From the NCBI RefSeq assembly GCF_015277675.1, contig NZ_JADHEC010000018.1:1-64000 (forward strand): 64,000 nucleotides of DNA, in the 5' to 3' direction. The translations under genes and the position numbers were made by a program. Below, piece after piece: positions 1 to 7,849 of the stretch; the stretch's first letter is position 1; each line of letters starts with the position of its first letter. The notes under the pieces were generated by a model. It was given only the letters and a program-made list of their open reading frames with translations. It did no database searches and was not told where the DNA came from. The stretch comes from Flavobacterium soyangense. GTDB lineage: Bacteria > Bacteroidota > Bacteroidia > Flavobacteriales > Flavobacteriaceae.

Positions 1-26
1 TGTAAATCATAAAGGTTGTGCATTGA

Positions 27-176
27 AAGCTGTGGTTTCTTGTTCGGTCTCCCTCTTCGGGCTGGTCGTTGAACAATGTCGATAACTGGAACACGAATAC
101 GAACTGCAGCTCCCACCATGTAAAAATATTATTTCGATGCAAACCGTGCCACCCCGGCAAAAAAACACAATTTTAA
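27..176 (+). other. Possible DGR template-like segment
   Basis: An open frame without a usable start runs from 27 to the stop at 174-176. At 63-104 it reads as an asparagine- and tryptophan-rich stretch (GWSLNNVDNWNTNTN), with most Asn written AAC. Template repeats of diversity-generating retroelements typically encode such adenine-rich Asn codons just upstream of the reverse transcriptase, and a reverse-transcriptase N-terminus follows here at 225. The resemblance is by eye only: no matching variable repeat was recognised in the window, and the segment could instead be the tail of a gene that starts left of it. Confidence 0.35.
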
Positions 177-224
177 TAGGTTCGTTAGTAGAGCAATCGA
201 AAGCGAGCCAATCAAAGCAAAGAA

Positions 225-515
225 ATGAAACGACTTAATAATATTTACAGTCAAATTACATCCATTGATAATCTAAGGATTGCTGAGGCTAAAGCTAGAA
301 AAGGCAAAGCCAATCAATACGGTGTCAAGATTTATGAGTTTTTTGCAGCTGCAGAAATAATGTTCCCAATTATTAAAAAGGCATTTTATCCCAATGCTAC
401 TTATGCTGATTTCACCAATACTTTTAACTACACAGCATTTATAGATAAAGACAAGAATTATAATTTTCATTTCTATAAAGGCGAAACAAAATATAGATTT
501 TTATCCAGTAGATAA
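225..515 (+). pseudogene. Truncated DGR-type reverse transcriptase N-terminus, fused to unknown sequence
   Basis: The first ~39 codons (MKRLNNIYSQITSIDN..., ...KARKGKANQYGVKIYE) look like the N-terminus of retron/DGR-type reverse transcriptases, which start with an MKR-x-N-x-Y-x-x-I segment and an ARKGK motif. The match stops near nucleotide 340. The remaining ~57 residues (aromatic-rich, ending KYRFLSSR) are not reverse transcriptase: there are no finger or palm motifs and no catalytic YxDD box. The whole frame is 96 aa, against 300 or more for the family. It sits 50 bp after the possible template-like segment and just before a terminator. Best reading: a deletion relic. A small chimeric protein might still be expressed. 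Confidence 0.5.
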
Positions 516-521
516 TTCCAA

Positions 522-549
522 AACCCGACCTAAAAAATCGGGTTTTTTA
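522..549 (+). terminator. Rho-independent terminator
   Basis: A 7-bp stem AACCCGA / TCGGGTT is followed by a run of T. It closes the truncated reverse-transcriptase frame. Confidence 0.7.
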
Positions 550-578
550 TTACAATAAAGTTATTTACATTTGCCTAT

Positions 579-824
579 ATGTCAGTATCTATCAATCGTA
601 GTCTTGGAATTCAAAGGAATAAGCTGTTACGATATAGGCTTATTAAAGAACTATACCAAAAGCACAAGACCGAAGATATTCCCACAACCGTGGTTTGGCG
701 AAAATACATTTGTCCTGTTTACCCCATTTCACGCACAACGCTTTACGAAGTGCTTTGTACTCCGGTAACTTCTGAACTCAAAAAAATTGAGGACTTAATA
801 TCCACTCAAACGAGATTGTTTTAA
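579..824 (+). CDS. Small basic prophage protein, function unknown
   Basis: 81 aa and basic, with no recognised domain. The first half (RNKLLRYRLIKELYQKHK) is helical and positively charged. A second helical segment after a proline (ISRTTLYEVL) could form a helix-turn-helix with it, so DNA binding is possible but unproven. A TACATTTG box at 566-573, matching the Bacteroidota -7 consensus, lies 5 bp before the ATG; no TTG at the right distance is seen. The gene converges on the minus-strand tail-completion gene, overlapping its stop by 4 bp. Confidence 0.5.
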   Translation: MSVSINRSLGIQRNKLLRYRLIKELYQKHKTEDIPTTVVWRKYICPVYPISRTTLYEVLCTPVTSELKKIEDLISTQTRLF

Positions 825-1273
825 ACGTTGCTCACGCCAATAGTATAAGTCACTTCATACTCCTGAATACCATCGTCACGCTTCACTTTTCGCATCGCTG
901 TACGCATCATAGCGCCAGCGGAACCTCCAACAACTATACCGTGTAATTCTGCGTGTACACTCTCTACAATATCCCAAATAGCCCAAGCCTGATTCTTTTG
1001 TGTTTGTGGCGCTCTGGCACTAGTATTGGTTAGTTTCAAGTTGGCAATACTGATTACTATTGTACCAGTAGCCATTTGTCGGTTTTGGGGTGTGGCGGTT
1101 CTATCACGACCAATGTCACTATATTGCAAACTTCCAATGTCAATCAATGCCAATGGGAATTGAGTGGGTGGATGCGGCGAATAATCGTCTAATTGTCCCC
1201 AATCTTCGTCCACATATTTCAAGGCTGGAATTGTGGCTAATTTGTCCTGAATGCTTTTTAAAACTACCTTCAT
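821..1273 (-). CDS. Phage tail completion/terminator-like protein (gp37-like)
   Basis: 150 aa. Composition and position fit the small neck or tail-completion proteins of Mu-like phages: it is next to the virion-morphogenesis protein, has no signal peptide, and has a mixed alpha/beta pattern. The segment around residues 25-45 (DWGQLDDYSPHPPTQFPLA) followed by a beta-rich middle and a C-terminal strand (EYEVTYTIGV) resembles Bacteroidota phage proteins in this slot. Its start overlaps the stop of the upstream morphogenesis gene by 4 bp, so the two are probably translationally coupled. The specific role is inferred from gene order. Confidence 0.5.
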   Translation of the reverse strand: MKVVLKSIQDKLATIPALKYVDEDWGQLDDYSPHPPTQFPLALIDIGSLQYSDIGRDRTATPQNRQMATGTIVISIANLKLTNTSARAPQTQKNQAWAIWDIVESVHAELHGIVVGGSAGAMMRTAMRKVKRDDGIQEYEVTYTIGVSNV

Positions 1274-1794
1274 CGTTTGAGTTTATTAAAAATTGTTTTT
1301 TCTAGTTCCTTCATATTCAAATTAACAACGTGCTCAATTCGTTGTCTCACTTGTGGATGATCACCTATGAACTGGCGTTGTTTTACCTTCATTTTGGCAC
1401 CTACTTTTTGCAGGGCTAAAGCTTTCCAAGTTACAGCTTCCGCAGTTAGCTTTTTATTTCTTTCACCCTTACCAGATGTAACGGCACCGTTTGCCTTGTA
1501 GAACATCGCCCAAAAGAAACGTTTCATTTTTTCGGTTACAATGATTTCGCCACCTTCGTTTTGCAAACTGGCATAAGGCAAACTACTGGACCAGGTTATT
1601 TCATTATTCGTTTGCTTTGACCTAACAGATCGGCGGAGCTTACCGGTTCTCATCATTAAGCTGCCTCTTCGGTTGGGAATTTTGGTGTTTTCCCAAGGCT
1701 TGTCAAAGAAGGCTTTGCGCTCAAAGTTCCTGTCAAACTCATCGGTTAAGTCTACTCGAATGTCCGAAAGAATATTTTTTATAAAGTCAACCAT
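1270..1794 (-). CDS. Phage virion morphogenesis protein (Mu gpG / P2 gpS-like)
   Basis: 174 aa from the ATG at 1794; an in-frame start at 1827 would add 11 residues that do not fit the family. The central pattern of a conserved glycine/basic block (MMRTGKLRRSVRSK) followed by LPYASLQNEGG is characteristic of the virion-morphogenesis / tail-completion family that joins heads to contractile tails. It is part of the minus-strand head operon, with the MuF protein upstream and the gp37-like gene downstream (4-bp overlap). Confidence 0.75.
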   Translation of the reverse strand: MVDFIKNILSDIRVDLTDEFDRNFERKAFFDKPWENTKIPNRRGSLMMRTGKLRRSVRSKQTNNEITWSSSLPYASLQNEGGEIIVTEKMKRFFWAMFYKANGAVTSGKGERNKKLTAEAVTWKALALQKVGAKMKVKQRQFIGDHPQVRQRIEHVVNLNMKELEKTIFNKLKR

Positions 1795-1816
1795 AATTAT
1801 TTTATTGCTTAAAACG

Positions 1817-1846
1817 TTGTTATTCAAATAACATTTACTAATTTTG
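1817..1846 (+). promoter_or_regulatory. Bacteroidota consensus promoter for the 85-aa gene
   Basis: TTG at 1817-1819, a 19-nt spacer, then TAATTTTG at 1839-1846. This matches the TTG / TAnnTTTG consensus of Bacteroidota housekeeping sigma factors exactly. It ends 5 bp before the ATG at 1852 and points against the minus-strand head operon, so it would drive only the 85-aa gene. The very short leader implies an almost leaderless mRNA. Confidence 0.6.
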
Positions 1847-1851
1847 TTGCT

Positions 1852-2109
1852 ATGAAATGGAAATCACTGGACTTACGCAAAGCATCAATCTTTGACCTTA
1901 CTGATGATCCCGAAATTATTAAACAATTTTGGGAGCCTGATTTTTTGTTTCCTACTAAAGAGGATTATTTGAAATATACCTCAAACAGCGACGAACGTGG
2001 TATTGTTCTTTTTTTATTAGAGTTTGCCGATGTTACAAAAGATAAGGAGCTTAAAAAATTTATAGAAAATGAATTTCAAGAGGAATTATCCACCTTTGGC
2101 CTTGAATAA
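1852..2109 (+). CDS. Small acidic protein, candidate immunity protein or prophage moron
   Basis: 85 aa, strongly acidic (about 20 Asp/Glu against 12 Lys/Arg) and soluble, with no signal or membrane segment and no recognised family. It lies on the strand opposite the surrounding head genes, has its own consensus promoter at 1817-1846, and its last 24 bp overlap the 3' end of the MuF-zincin gene tail to tail. A small acidic protein next to the variable C-terminal domain of a MuF protein suggests an immunity or inhibitor protein, though immunity genes more usually follow the toxin on the same strand. The alternative is an unrelated lysogenic cargo gene. Confidence 0.5.
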   Translation: MKWKSLDLRKASIFDLTDDPEIIKQFWEPDFLFPTKEDYLKYTSNSDERGIVLFLLEFADVTKDKELKKFIENEFQEELSTFGLE

Positions 2110-3672
2110 TTTTTTATTGTATTCCAATAAGTTGTTATAGTCCGTTTCTTTTATTTTGTCTTTTAAAGTTGCTGCAATAAACCCCCTCGCTGTTTTTTCT
2201 TCAATATCATAATAACTATGTTTTTTTATTGCATTAGCAAGTACATCCATTTGTTCAACATACTTTTTATCAATCAATCCTTTTTTTACATCTTCTAAAA
2301 CCTTCGTTTTGTCTGCTTTAGCAAATGCAATTAATTGGTCGTAATTACGAACCATTGTATTATAACTCGTATTGGTTCGATTGGTCGTTAATTCAGAATG
2401 CTCTAAATTGCCCCCGAGCTTTTTCATAAAATCGCCTAGTGTATTTCTAGCTACAAATTCATTAGCAAGTTCCATTACTTTAGTGCCATCTTTGCTTAAG
2501 CCTACGTTGCCTGGTTTGTTTGCATTGTGCCACATTTCGTGATGTAATGTAGAGAATGCTTCTTCTTGCTTAAAAGTTGTTTTTTCGCCTCGTTTGATGG
2601 TATTTAATCCGTCTTTAATTGAGTTTAAAACATCCTTTTTTAGCGCAATAGTTCCATTCATATCTGTAAACCCGTTGACACCCTTTTGACTGGTCAGTTT
2701 TATTTCTTTAAATCCGCGCTCGAAATATTCGGGATTGTTTTTTGCAAACTCTGAAAAATAATTACTTACATCTGCTGTTGTTTCTAAAGGTTTTGGATTC
2801 TCTATTTTCTTCTTTAAAGCTTCCTCTGCCGCTTTCGCACCCGCCACTTTCCCATAAGGATACGCTGGAGGAAAAAGCACTTTATCCGCACCAGGATTAA
2901 ATCTAAATATTTCTAAACGGTTCTTACCGTCCTTGCCTATTTGAGAGGTCGCAGCTTCACCTTTCTTAATGGCTTTTTCGCTGTCTTTCAAATAACCATC
3001 ACCTTCGTATTTATCTTTCAAAACTTCAACGGTTGTACATCTACAATTCCATCCGTTTGGTGGCGTATAAGAACTCCAGAACGGGTCAGACTTTGGTAAC
3101 GTGATATTATTTAGTGCAGCGTGTTCGTCACGTACTCTGTTGTCTCCTGCGGTTCTATACTGCAACTCATAACGGTCGTTATCGCTAAACTCATTCCACT
3201 TGGCTGCCATTTGTGAGGAACCCACGGCAAACTCATATTCAGCATTCAAATAGTTGCGGTTGTAGGTTGAATTTAGTTTGTCAAATTCATTCGATAATTG
3301 AGCAAAGGGTTTCAAATTTCCTTTATCGTCTAACAATAGTTTTGAAGCTTCGAATAATTGTGCGTGGGTTTTGAGTCCGCCAAAAAGGAAAGCATCACTT
3401 TGCAATGCTGTGCGCATTGTTTCAGGCATACCGTTATCGGTAATCGCAAAATTGAAAACATCATAGGTTTGGTTAATTAGATCCTGATACGCTTTCTCCG
3501 TTTGCAAGTCTTTTGGGTTGTAACTCCCTTTTTCGTGCAGGCGTTTAAAGGCATTTTCACCAGTGTTTAAAAGTCCTTTAAATTGGTCTTTAATTGCTAA
3601 ATTCAATTGCCCGGCTTTTGCGTTGCAGTCTTCACAACCGCAATTGTACAAATTGGAAATTCGTAAATGCAA
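2086..3672 (-). CDS. MuF-type head morphogenesis protein with C-terminal zincin-like domain
   Basis: 528 aa. Residues ~150-215 hold the MuF/SPP1 gp7 minor-head signature: an RVRDEH core at 179-184 and PPNGWNCRC at 204-212. A linker (~240-300) leads into a second domain with the metallopeptidase motif HEMWH at 378-382, followed by an acidic/helical region (MELANEF, 400-406) that could provide a third metal ligand. Plain MuF proteins lack this tail. MuF proteins of temperate phages are known carriers of polymorphic toxin domains at their C-terminus; a zinc-peptidase effector or a head-maturation protease are both possible. The N-terminus is cysteine-rich (CGCEDC, 11-16). It follows the portal gene, separated only by a 30-bp palindrome. 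Confidence 0.75.
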   Translation of the reverse strand: MHLRISNLYNCGCEDCNAKAGQLNLAIKDQFKGLLNTGENAFKRLHEKGSYNPKDLQTEKAYQDLINQTYDVFNFAITDNGMPETMRTALQSDAFLFGGLKTHAQLFEASKLLLDDKGNLKPFAQLSNEFDKLNSTYNRNYLNAEYEFAVGSSQMAAKWNEFSDNDRYELQYRTAGDNRVRDEHAALNNITLPKSDPFWSSYTPPNGWNCRCTTVEVLKDKYEGDGYLKDSEKAIKKGEAATSQIGKDGKNRLEIFRFNPGADKVLFPPAYPYGKVAGAKAAEEALKKKIENPKPLETTADVSNYFSEFAKNNPEYFERGFKEIKLTSQKGVNGFTDMNGTIALKKDVLNSIKDGLNTIKRGEKTTFKQEEAFSTLHHEMWHNANKPGNVGLSKDGTKVMELANEFVARNTLGDFMKKLGGNLEHSELTTNRTNTSYNTMVRNYDQLIAFAKADKTKVLEDVKKGLIDKKYVEQMDVLANAIKKHSYYDIEEKTARGFIAATLKDKIKETDYNNLLEYNKKLFKAKGG

Positions 3673-3694
3673 TGCGTTAAAGTAAGGTTCCGTT

Positions 3695-3724
3695 TGTAGG
3701 GACAGGTCGCGACCTGTCCCTACA
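3695..3724. repeat. 30-bp perfect palindrome (REP-like)
   Basis: The half-site TGTAGGGACAGGTCG is followed immediately by its exact reverse complement. It covers the last codons and stop of the portal gene (stop at 3720-3722) and the gap before the MuF gene. Palindromes of this AGGGACAGGT type occur dispersed in environmental bacterial genomes. Within an operon the hairpin could protect or attenuate the transcript. Confidence 0.8.
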
Positions 3725-4967
3725 CGAAAAAACCCTCTCCTAGATTAAGTGATAAATTGGCAGGTTGTGCCGTTGTTTTTGTTCCAATAACTTTGATGCC
3801 AAATTTAGTTTCAACCCATTTAGGGTCAATTTCTAAAAAGGCTGCAGCTTCCACAACCATTTTCCAAAGCACTTCTATATCTTCGGTTGCATCGTATTTG
3901 TACAACACACCTGCAGGGAGGATTCCCAAGACTTGTAAAGCAGGAATTACGGTGTCACGCCAACATTGTTCTATCAATGAAAGATCACTATCTACTAAAT
4001 CGTCAAGAATGCCAATCGAGGTTTTTTCTTTTCCGTTCGAGCCGTTTTTGGTGTCCTGACCTACTACGGTTCCAGATACTCCCATTGATAACTCATTGTT
4101 GCAATAGCTCAATAAATTAGAATAGACATCGCCGTTAGTACTTACTCCTTTGGCAAACTCGAAGCTTTCAGAATCATCAATGATGAAATAGGCAGCCGAA
4201 CCCATATCGGCCATCATTTGTTTGGCACGATTGACCATTACTTTGTCTTGGGTGTTGGTTTTCATCACACGAGGCGGAATACCATAAATCTCACACAACT
4301 CACTCCAGCAACTGCCTCCAAAACGTTTGAACAATACCATCGGTACACAACCATCCAATAAGCCTAAAGTGGTGTTCTTTTCGCCAAATTCAATCAACCA
4401 GGAACCGTATTCTTTTTGCTCCCGGTACTTAATTTTTTTGTCATCGGTATAGTCATAATAAAGATAACCCGTTACAGGATCAACATTCTGACGTGGAATA
4501 CTATCAAAGGTTAGAACAGGCTCATTGTTTACCAATTTATACGAGAATTCCCCTAATGAATGGCGACGATAAACCGTTTCTAAAATGGCTTTGTTTACCT
4601 GAAAAACAAAACCTTTGTCCTGAAGTAAAGTGGTCAAAACATCGTTGGTTTTTCCATCGGCATTTTTGATACTGAAAGGTCGGCTCAATGATTTAAGCAT
4701 TCTATTATTAACCTGTGATTGCAAGTGTAAATCTTTCAGGATATTGTCATACAAGTTTTGAATAGGAAAGAATTTTGGGTTCTCTTCTACCATTGCCATA
4801 TTTTGAGCATTAGTCCAGGTCTTTATATCTTGCCTTGTTTGGCTAATGGTTTTAGGAACTATATTCTGAATATAGCTGTTTCCTGCTTTAGTCGATTTGA
4901 GCCCAAGGTCTACCGTTTCGGTCTTTTGGCCAAAAGGATTTTTTAAAAAATTTGAAATACTTCCCAT
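3720..4967 (-). CDS. Phage portal protein (DUF935, Mu gp29-like)
   Basis: 415 aa from the ATG at 4967, which lies 1 bp after the stop of the gp36-like gene; a longer frame to 5042 exists but would overlap that gene. The DUF935 pattern is clear: an N-terminal INTKxW-like region (ISQTRQDIKTWTNA), a middle segment FKRFGGSCWSELCEIYGIPP that matches the conserved portal wing, and a GKEKTS segment further on. The portal forms the dodecameric DNA gate at the capsid vertex and binds terminase and MuF protein. Its C-terminus is written by the palindrome at 3695-3724. Confidence 0.8.
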   Translation of the reverse strand: MGSISNFLKNPFGQKTETVDLGLKSTKAGNSYIQNIVPKTISQTRQDIKTWTNAQNMAMVEENPKFFPIQNLYDNILKDLHLQSQVNNRMLKSLSRPFSIKNADGKTNDVLTTLLQDKGFVFQVNKAILETVYRRHSLGEFSYKLVNNEPVLTFDSIPRQNVDPVTGYLYYDYTDDKKIKYREQKEYGSWLIEFGEKNTTLGLLDGCVPMVLFKRFGGSCWSELCEIYGIPPRVMKTNTQDKVMVNRAKQMMADMGSAAYFIIDDSESFEFAKGVSTNGDVYSNLLSYCNNELSMGVSGTVVGQDTKNGSNGKEKTSIGILDDLVDSDLSLIEQCWRDTVIPALQVLGILPAGVLYKYDATEDIEVLWKMVVEAAAFLEIDPKWVETKFGIKVIGTKTTAQPANLSLNLGEGFFV

Positions 4968-4968
4968 C

Positions 4969-5430
4969 TTAATAATCGTGATTAAATTTTGCTCTTGAAC
5001 CAAATTCAAAAGGGTTTTTGTCTCCTGCTGTGGTTTCGTCACGCACTAATTGTGGCAATGAGGAAACGTTTATTGTGCCTGTGGCTACTTTGGTAAACCA
5101 ACTCGTAGCACGGTCGTAACGGTCTTTTGCTTTTTCATAGATAAAGTCGGCATTGCACAATTCGGCTACATACCATTTTGCCAGTGTACAGCAGTGTTGC
5201 ACCACCAGAGAATGACGGTCGTTTCCTGTTTTGTTGAAGATGTTTTCTACATCATACAATAATCTACCGTCTAACCACTTTTTATTATCGGTATTTGGAG
5301 TCAAATAGCTTCTTGCCTCTTCGATGGCAGCGTTGCAAGCCTGAGCAACTAGATCATCGTTACCCTCGGTAATTTGGTCTAGTTGATAGTCATAAATGAC
5401 ACTGCCTAAATCTTCTTTGGTGATAAACAT
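4969..5430 (-). CDS. Phage gp36-like head-tail protein (DUF1320)
   Basis: 153 aa. It starts with the family pattern MFITKEDL...Y..QLDQIT followed by A..AAIEEARSYL and a helical middle (SLVVQHCCTLAKWYVAELCN), as in Mu gp36 / DUF1320 proteins encoded next to portals. Residues 100-125 (DRYDRATSWFTKVATGTI) match the conserved C-terminal helix and loop. It probably takes part in head completion or head-tail joining. It sits in the minus-strand head operon between a 46-aa gene and the portal. Confidence 0.7.
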   Translation of the reverse strand: MFITKEDLGSVIYDYQLDQITEGNDDLVAQACNAAIEEARSYLTPNTDNKKWLDGRLLYDVENIFNKTGNDRHSLVVQHCCTLAKWYVAELCNADFIYEKAKDRYDRATSWFTKVATGTINVSSLPQLVRDETTAGDKNPFEFGSRAKFNHDY

Positions 5431-5431
5431 A

Positions 5432-5572
5432 TTAATGCTGTTTTATGATTTTGTTCGAGGCGTGAACTCGTTCTTTTTTATCTTGAAGTCCCTTGTGTTG
5501 CCAAACATAATGCTCCACATAAATGGGAAAGCCCAAACAATCAACACCTACTTGATACGTTACTATTCTCAT
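5432..5572 (-). CDS. Small prophage protein, 46 aa, function unknown
   Basis: The ATG at 5572 and stop at 5432-5434 give 46 aa beginning MRIVTYQVGVDCLGFPIYV and ending in a Lys/His-rich tail. It exactly fills the gap between the terminase large subunit (4 bp away) and the gp36-like gene (1 bp away), on the same strand, which is the main support that it is translated. No domain is recognised. Confidence 0.5.
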   Translation of the reverse strand: MRIVTYQVGVDCLGFPIYVEHYVWQHKGLQDKKERVHASNKIIKQH

Positions 5573-5576
5573 AATT

Positions 5577-7103
5577 TTAATATTTACGATTGTTAATGTG
5601 ACCTACGTGGTACTCTGAATTTTCTTTACTTGCAATATTTTGAATGATCCAAATACCGCCTTCTAATCCATCAGGACCGTCCATCATTTTTGAGTTTGGA
5701 GCTACTCCTAAAAATTCCTCTTCCATAGTTTGCATATATGGATTGTCTTTTTCGTCAATGTTGAAATACAAACATCCTTCTTTGTGCAAAGGCTCTAAAG
5801 TTCCCTCAATACGGGTGTATTTTTCGCCTTTTGACCTTTTGTCTAATGACATAAATAGCGGTATTCTGCGAAGTATTTTCGCCACTGCTTTAACCAGCGG
5901 TTTTAAAACTTGCTCCCAAAAAGGATCTTGGAGCGAGTTGTTTTCTATCCAGTTTTTAAAAGTGTCTACTTTTCTTTCCTTCACCCAATCGTGGGCGTGA
6001 TAGAGGTTGTTTACAAAGGTTCTCTGGGTCATATTATCCAACCAAACCTTGTATAAATAAAAGTTTCCTTGACGGTAGCCAATCACTCCTGTAAATTTTC
6101 TGGAACTGCTTTTATTGTCTTTATTACTGGTGGCTGGATCGGAATACACCAACACGTGTTCACAAGCTCGAAGTGGTGGACATTTAGCCCAATGCACTTT
6201 TTTGAATAGTTTACCAACACGGATAGGATTATTGAAGTACTCCTTTTGAATGGCACTGGTAGTCATTGTTCTAAAGGCTAAATCAATAAGCTCTTCAGTA
6301 TTTCGCTCTGGCCAAGTAGAAACTCCGTTTTTGTCTCGAATGTTTACGATGTCGTGAACGTTGGCTTTCTTGGCCATTTCGGTAATACAGCAATATTTGG
6401 CAATGATGTTGCCACAGGCAATAATCAATAACGGCACCGATATAGAACGGGTTGGAATTAATGCCGTTTCAATCCATTGGTATTTTTTTTCTATGGTATC
6501 AGGATTGTTACAATCTACATCCGTGTCAATATCATCAATCAAAATCAAGTCAGGACGTGCTGCATCGTTACGGGTTCCACGAGGTGACTGACCCGCTCCG
6601 ACGGCTCTAAATGAAACGCCTTTCTTGGTGGTAAAATCGCCCTCTTCCCATCCACTTAACGCTTTTTGGTCTCCATAATCATTCTTTAAACGATCATTAA
6701 TTTCAAGAATGGTTTTGTATGGTTTCAACAGCCTTTCCGCATCATCATACGTGGCAGAAACCAGTATAATGGTTTTCTTTTTGCCTGTCATTGCGAGCAA
6801 TAAGACATCCATCATCGTTCTACCGGACTTGGACAAATCCCTCGCCCAGGAACGCACTTCATACCATTCTGGATTCGCAAGAACCCGCTTGGTAGCTTTG
6901 GTGTGAAATGGAGCTGGCTCGGAAGTGTAAAAGTTTGGAAAATAGTATTTATACCATTTTTCTGGATTCGCTTCTAAATCGGCTATTCTTTTTAGCTTTT
7001 CGGTTGCGTTTTCGTTCAAATCAACAGGCGTTGCCCTGTACTGATTCGTGACAAAATCATCCCAACCCAAAAGTTGTTCCCTGTCTTTTCTACTTAGTGC
7101 CAT
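5577..7103 (-). CDS. Phage terminase large subunit
   Basis: 508 aa. N-terminal ATPase: a deviant Walker A SKSGRT at 91-96 preceded by SWARDL, Walker B DLILIDDID at 185-193, and a motif III-like IIACGN at 227-232. C-terminal RNase H-fold nuclease: YSDPATS at 320-326 supplies the first metal-binding Asp. This protein packages and cuts DNA at the portal; in Mu-like phages it is the headful-packaging motor (gp28 role). It overlaps the upstream small-subunit gene by 14 bp. Length is normal for the family. Confidence 0.85.
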   Translation of the reverse strand: MALSRKDREQLLGWDDFVTNQYRATPVDLNENATEKLKRIADLEANPEKWYKYYFPNFYTSEPAPFHTKATKRVLANPEWYEVRSWARDLSKSGRTMMDVLLLAMTGKKKTIILVSATYDDAERLLKPYKTILEINDRLKNDYGDQKALSGWEEGDFTTKKGVSFRAVGAGQSPRGTRNDAARPDLILIDDIDTDVDCNNPDTIEKKYQWIETALIPTRSISVPLLIIACGNIIAKYCCITEMAKKANVHDIVNIRDKNGVSTWPERNTEELIDLAFRTMTTSAIQKEYFNNPIRVGKLFKKVHWAKCPPLRACEHVLVYSDPATSNKDNKSSSRKFTGVIGYRQGNFYLYKVWLDNMTQRTFVNNLYHAHDWVKERKVDTFKNWIENNSLQDPFWEQVLKPLVKAVAKILRRIPLFMSLDKRSKGEKYTRIEGTLEPLHKEGCLYFNIDEKDNPYMQTMEEEFLGVAPNSKMMDGPDGLEGGIWIIQNIASKENSEYHVGHINNRKY

Positions 7104-7653
7104 CCGTCATTTTTTGTTTAATGAAAGCATCGCAATAGATGGTTAATTGATTGGCAAATTGCGGATCAATACTTCTAACAAATAGGATGATGTTTTTGGC
7201 AACTGATATGGTTTCGCCAATATTGGTCTCGGTCTCCAATCGCTTGATGGCGGTTGTGAGCTTCGAAATGATGTCCGTGTCTTTTGAATTTGGAAAGTTC
7301 CCCACGATGATAGGATAATCCTCTGGGGTGTATTTTGGGTATTCTAGTTTTTCGTCACCAAAGCTGTCTTTTAATTTTATAGGCTTTAGCATAAAATTGG
7401 GAATGTCACGAACGACTGGACGTGTTTTTATCTCGTCATTAGCGGCTTGTAATTGACCATATAATGCCGTGATTTGATTGTCCTTGGTTACCAATAAAGA
7501 TGTTTTTTCCTTATCCCAATGCCCATTTTTTACCCAAGTACCAACTGTCTTTTCAGTCAATTTCAAACGGTCGGCAATTTCCTTTTGGGTAAGTCCGTCA
7601 TTTATGTAATACCGTTTTGCCAAGTCATGTTCAACCTGTTTTTTAACTCCCAT
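7090..7653 (-). CDS. Terminase small subunit-like DNA-binding protein
   Basis: 187 aa. Residues ~8-45 form a helix-turn-helix (LAKRYYINDGLTQKEIADRL, then KTVGTWVKNGHW) of the kind found in terminase small subunits and phage-associated WXW-HTH proteins. The rest is helical and may oligomerise. It is the first gene of the minus-strand head operon and overlaps the large subunit by 14 bp, so it presumably recognises the packaging site. Confidence 0.7.
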   Translation of the reverse strand: MGVKKQVEHDLAKRYYINDGLTQKEIADRLKLTEKTVGTWVKNGHWDKEKTSLLVTKDNQITALYGQLQAANDEIKTRPVVRDIPNFMLKPIKLKDSFGDEKLEYPKYTPEDYPIIVGNFPNSKDTDIISKLTTAIKRLETETNIGETISVAKNIILFVRSIDPQFANQLTIYCDAFIKQKMTDGTK

Positions 7654-7849
7654 CTTATACTATTTACTAGCAAAATTGACGTATTGACCCCCTTTAAAAA
7701 AATTTCTGTTTACTTGCTTTACAACTGTGTTAAGTCTTGGTAAACAAGTGTTCAACTGCCGTGCAACTATTTTTTTAGCCGTTGGGTTTGGCTAATCTTT
7801 GTCATCTCAAAAGCGAGCAAATCGCATTATTAAACTGAAAAAATAAGCA
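7654..7849. promoter_or_regulatory. Divergent intergenic region between the two late operons
   Basis: 196 bp separate the minus-strand packaging/head operon from the plus-strand protease-capsid-tail operon, so promoters for both must start here or be reached by read-through. AATCTTTG at 7794-7801 is one base off the Bacteroidota -7 consensus, with no well-placed TTG. AAGTCTTGGTAAACAAGTGT-type sequence around 7733-7752 has AT-rich flanks that could hold an activator site. No clear operator was identified. Confidence 0.3.
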
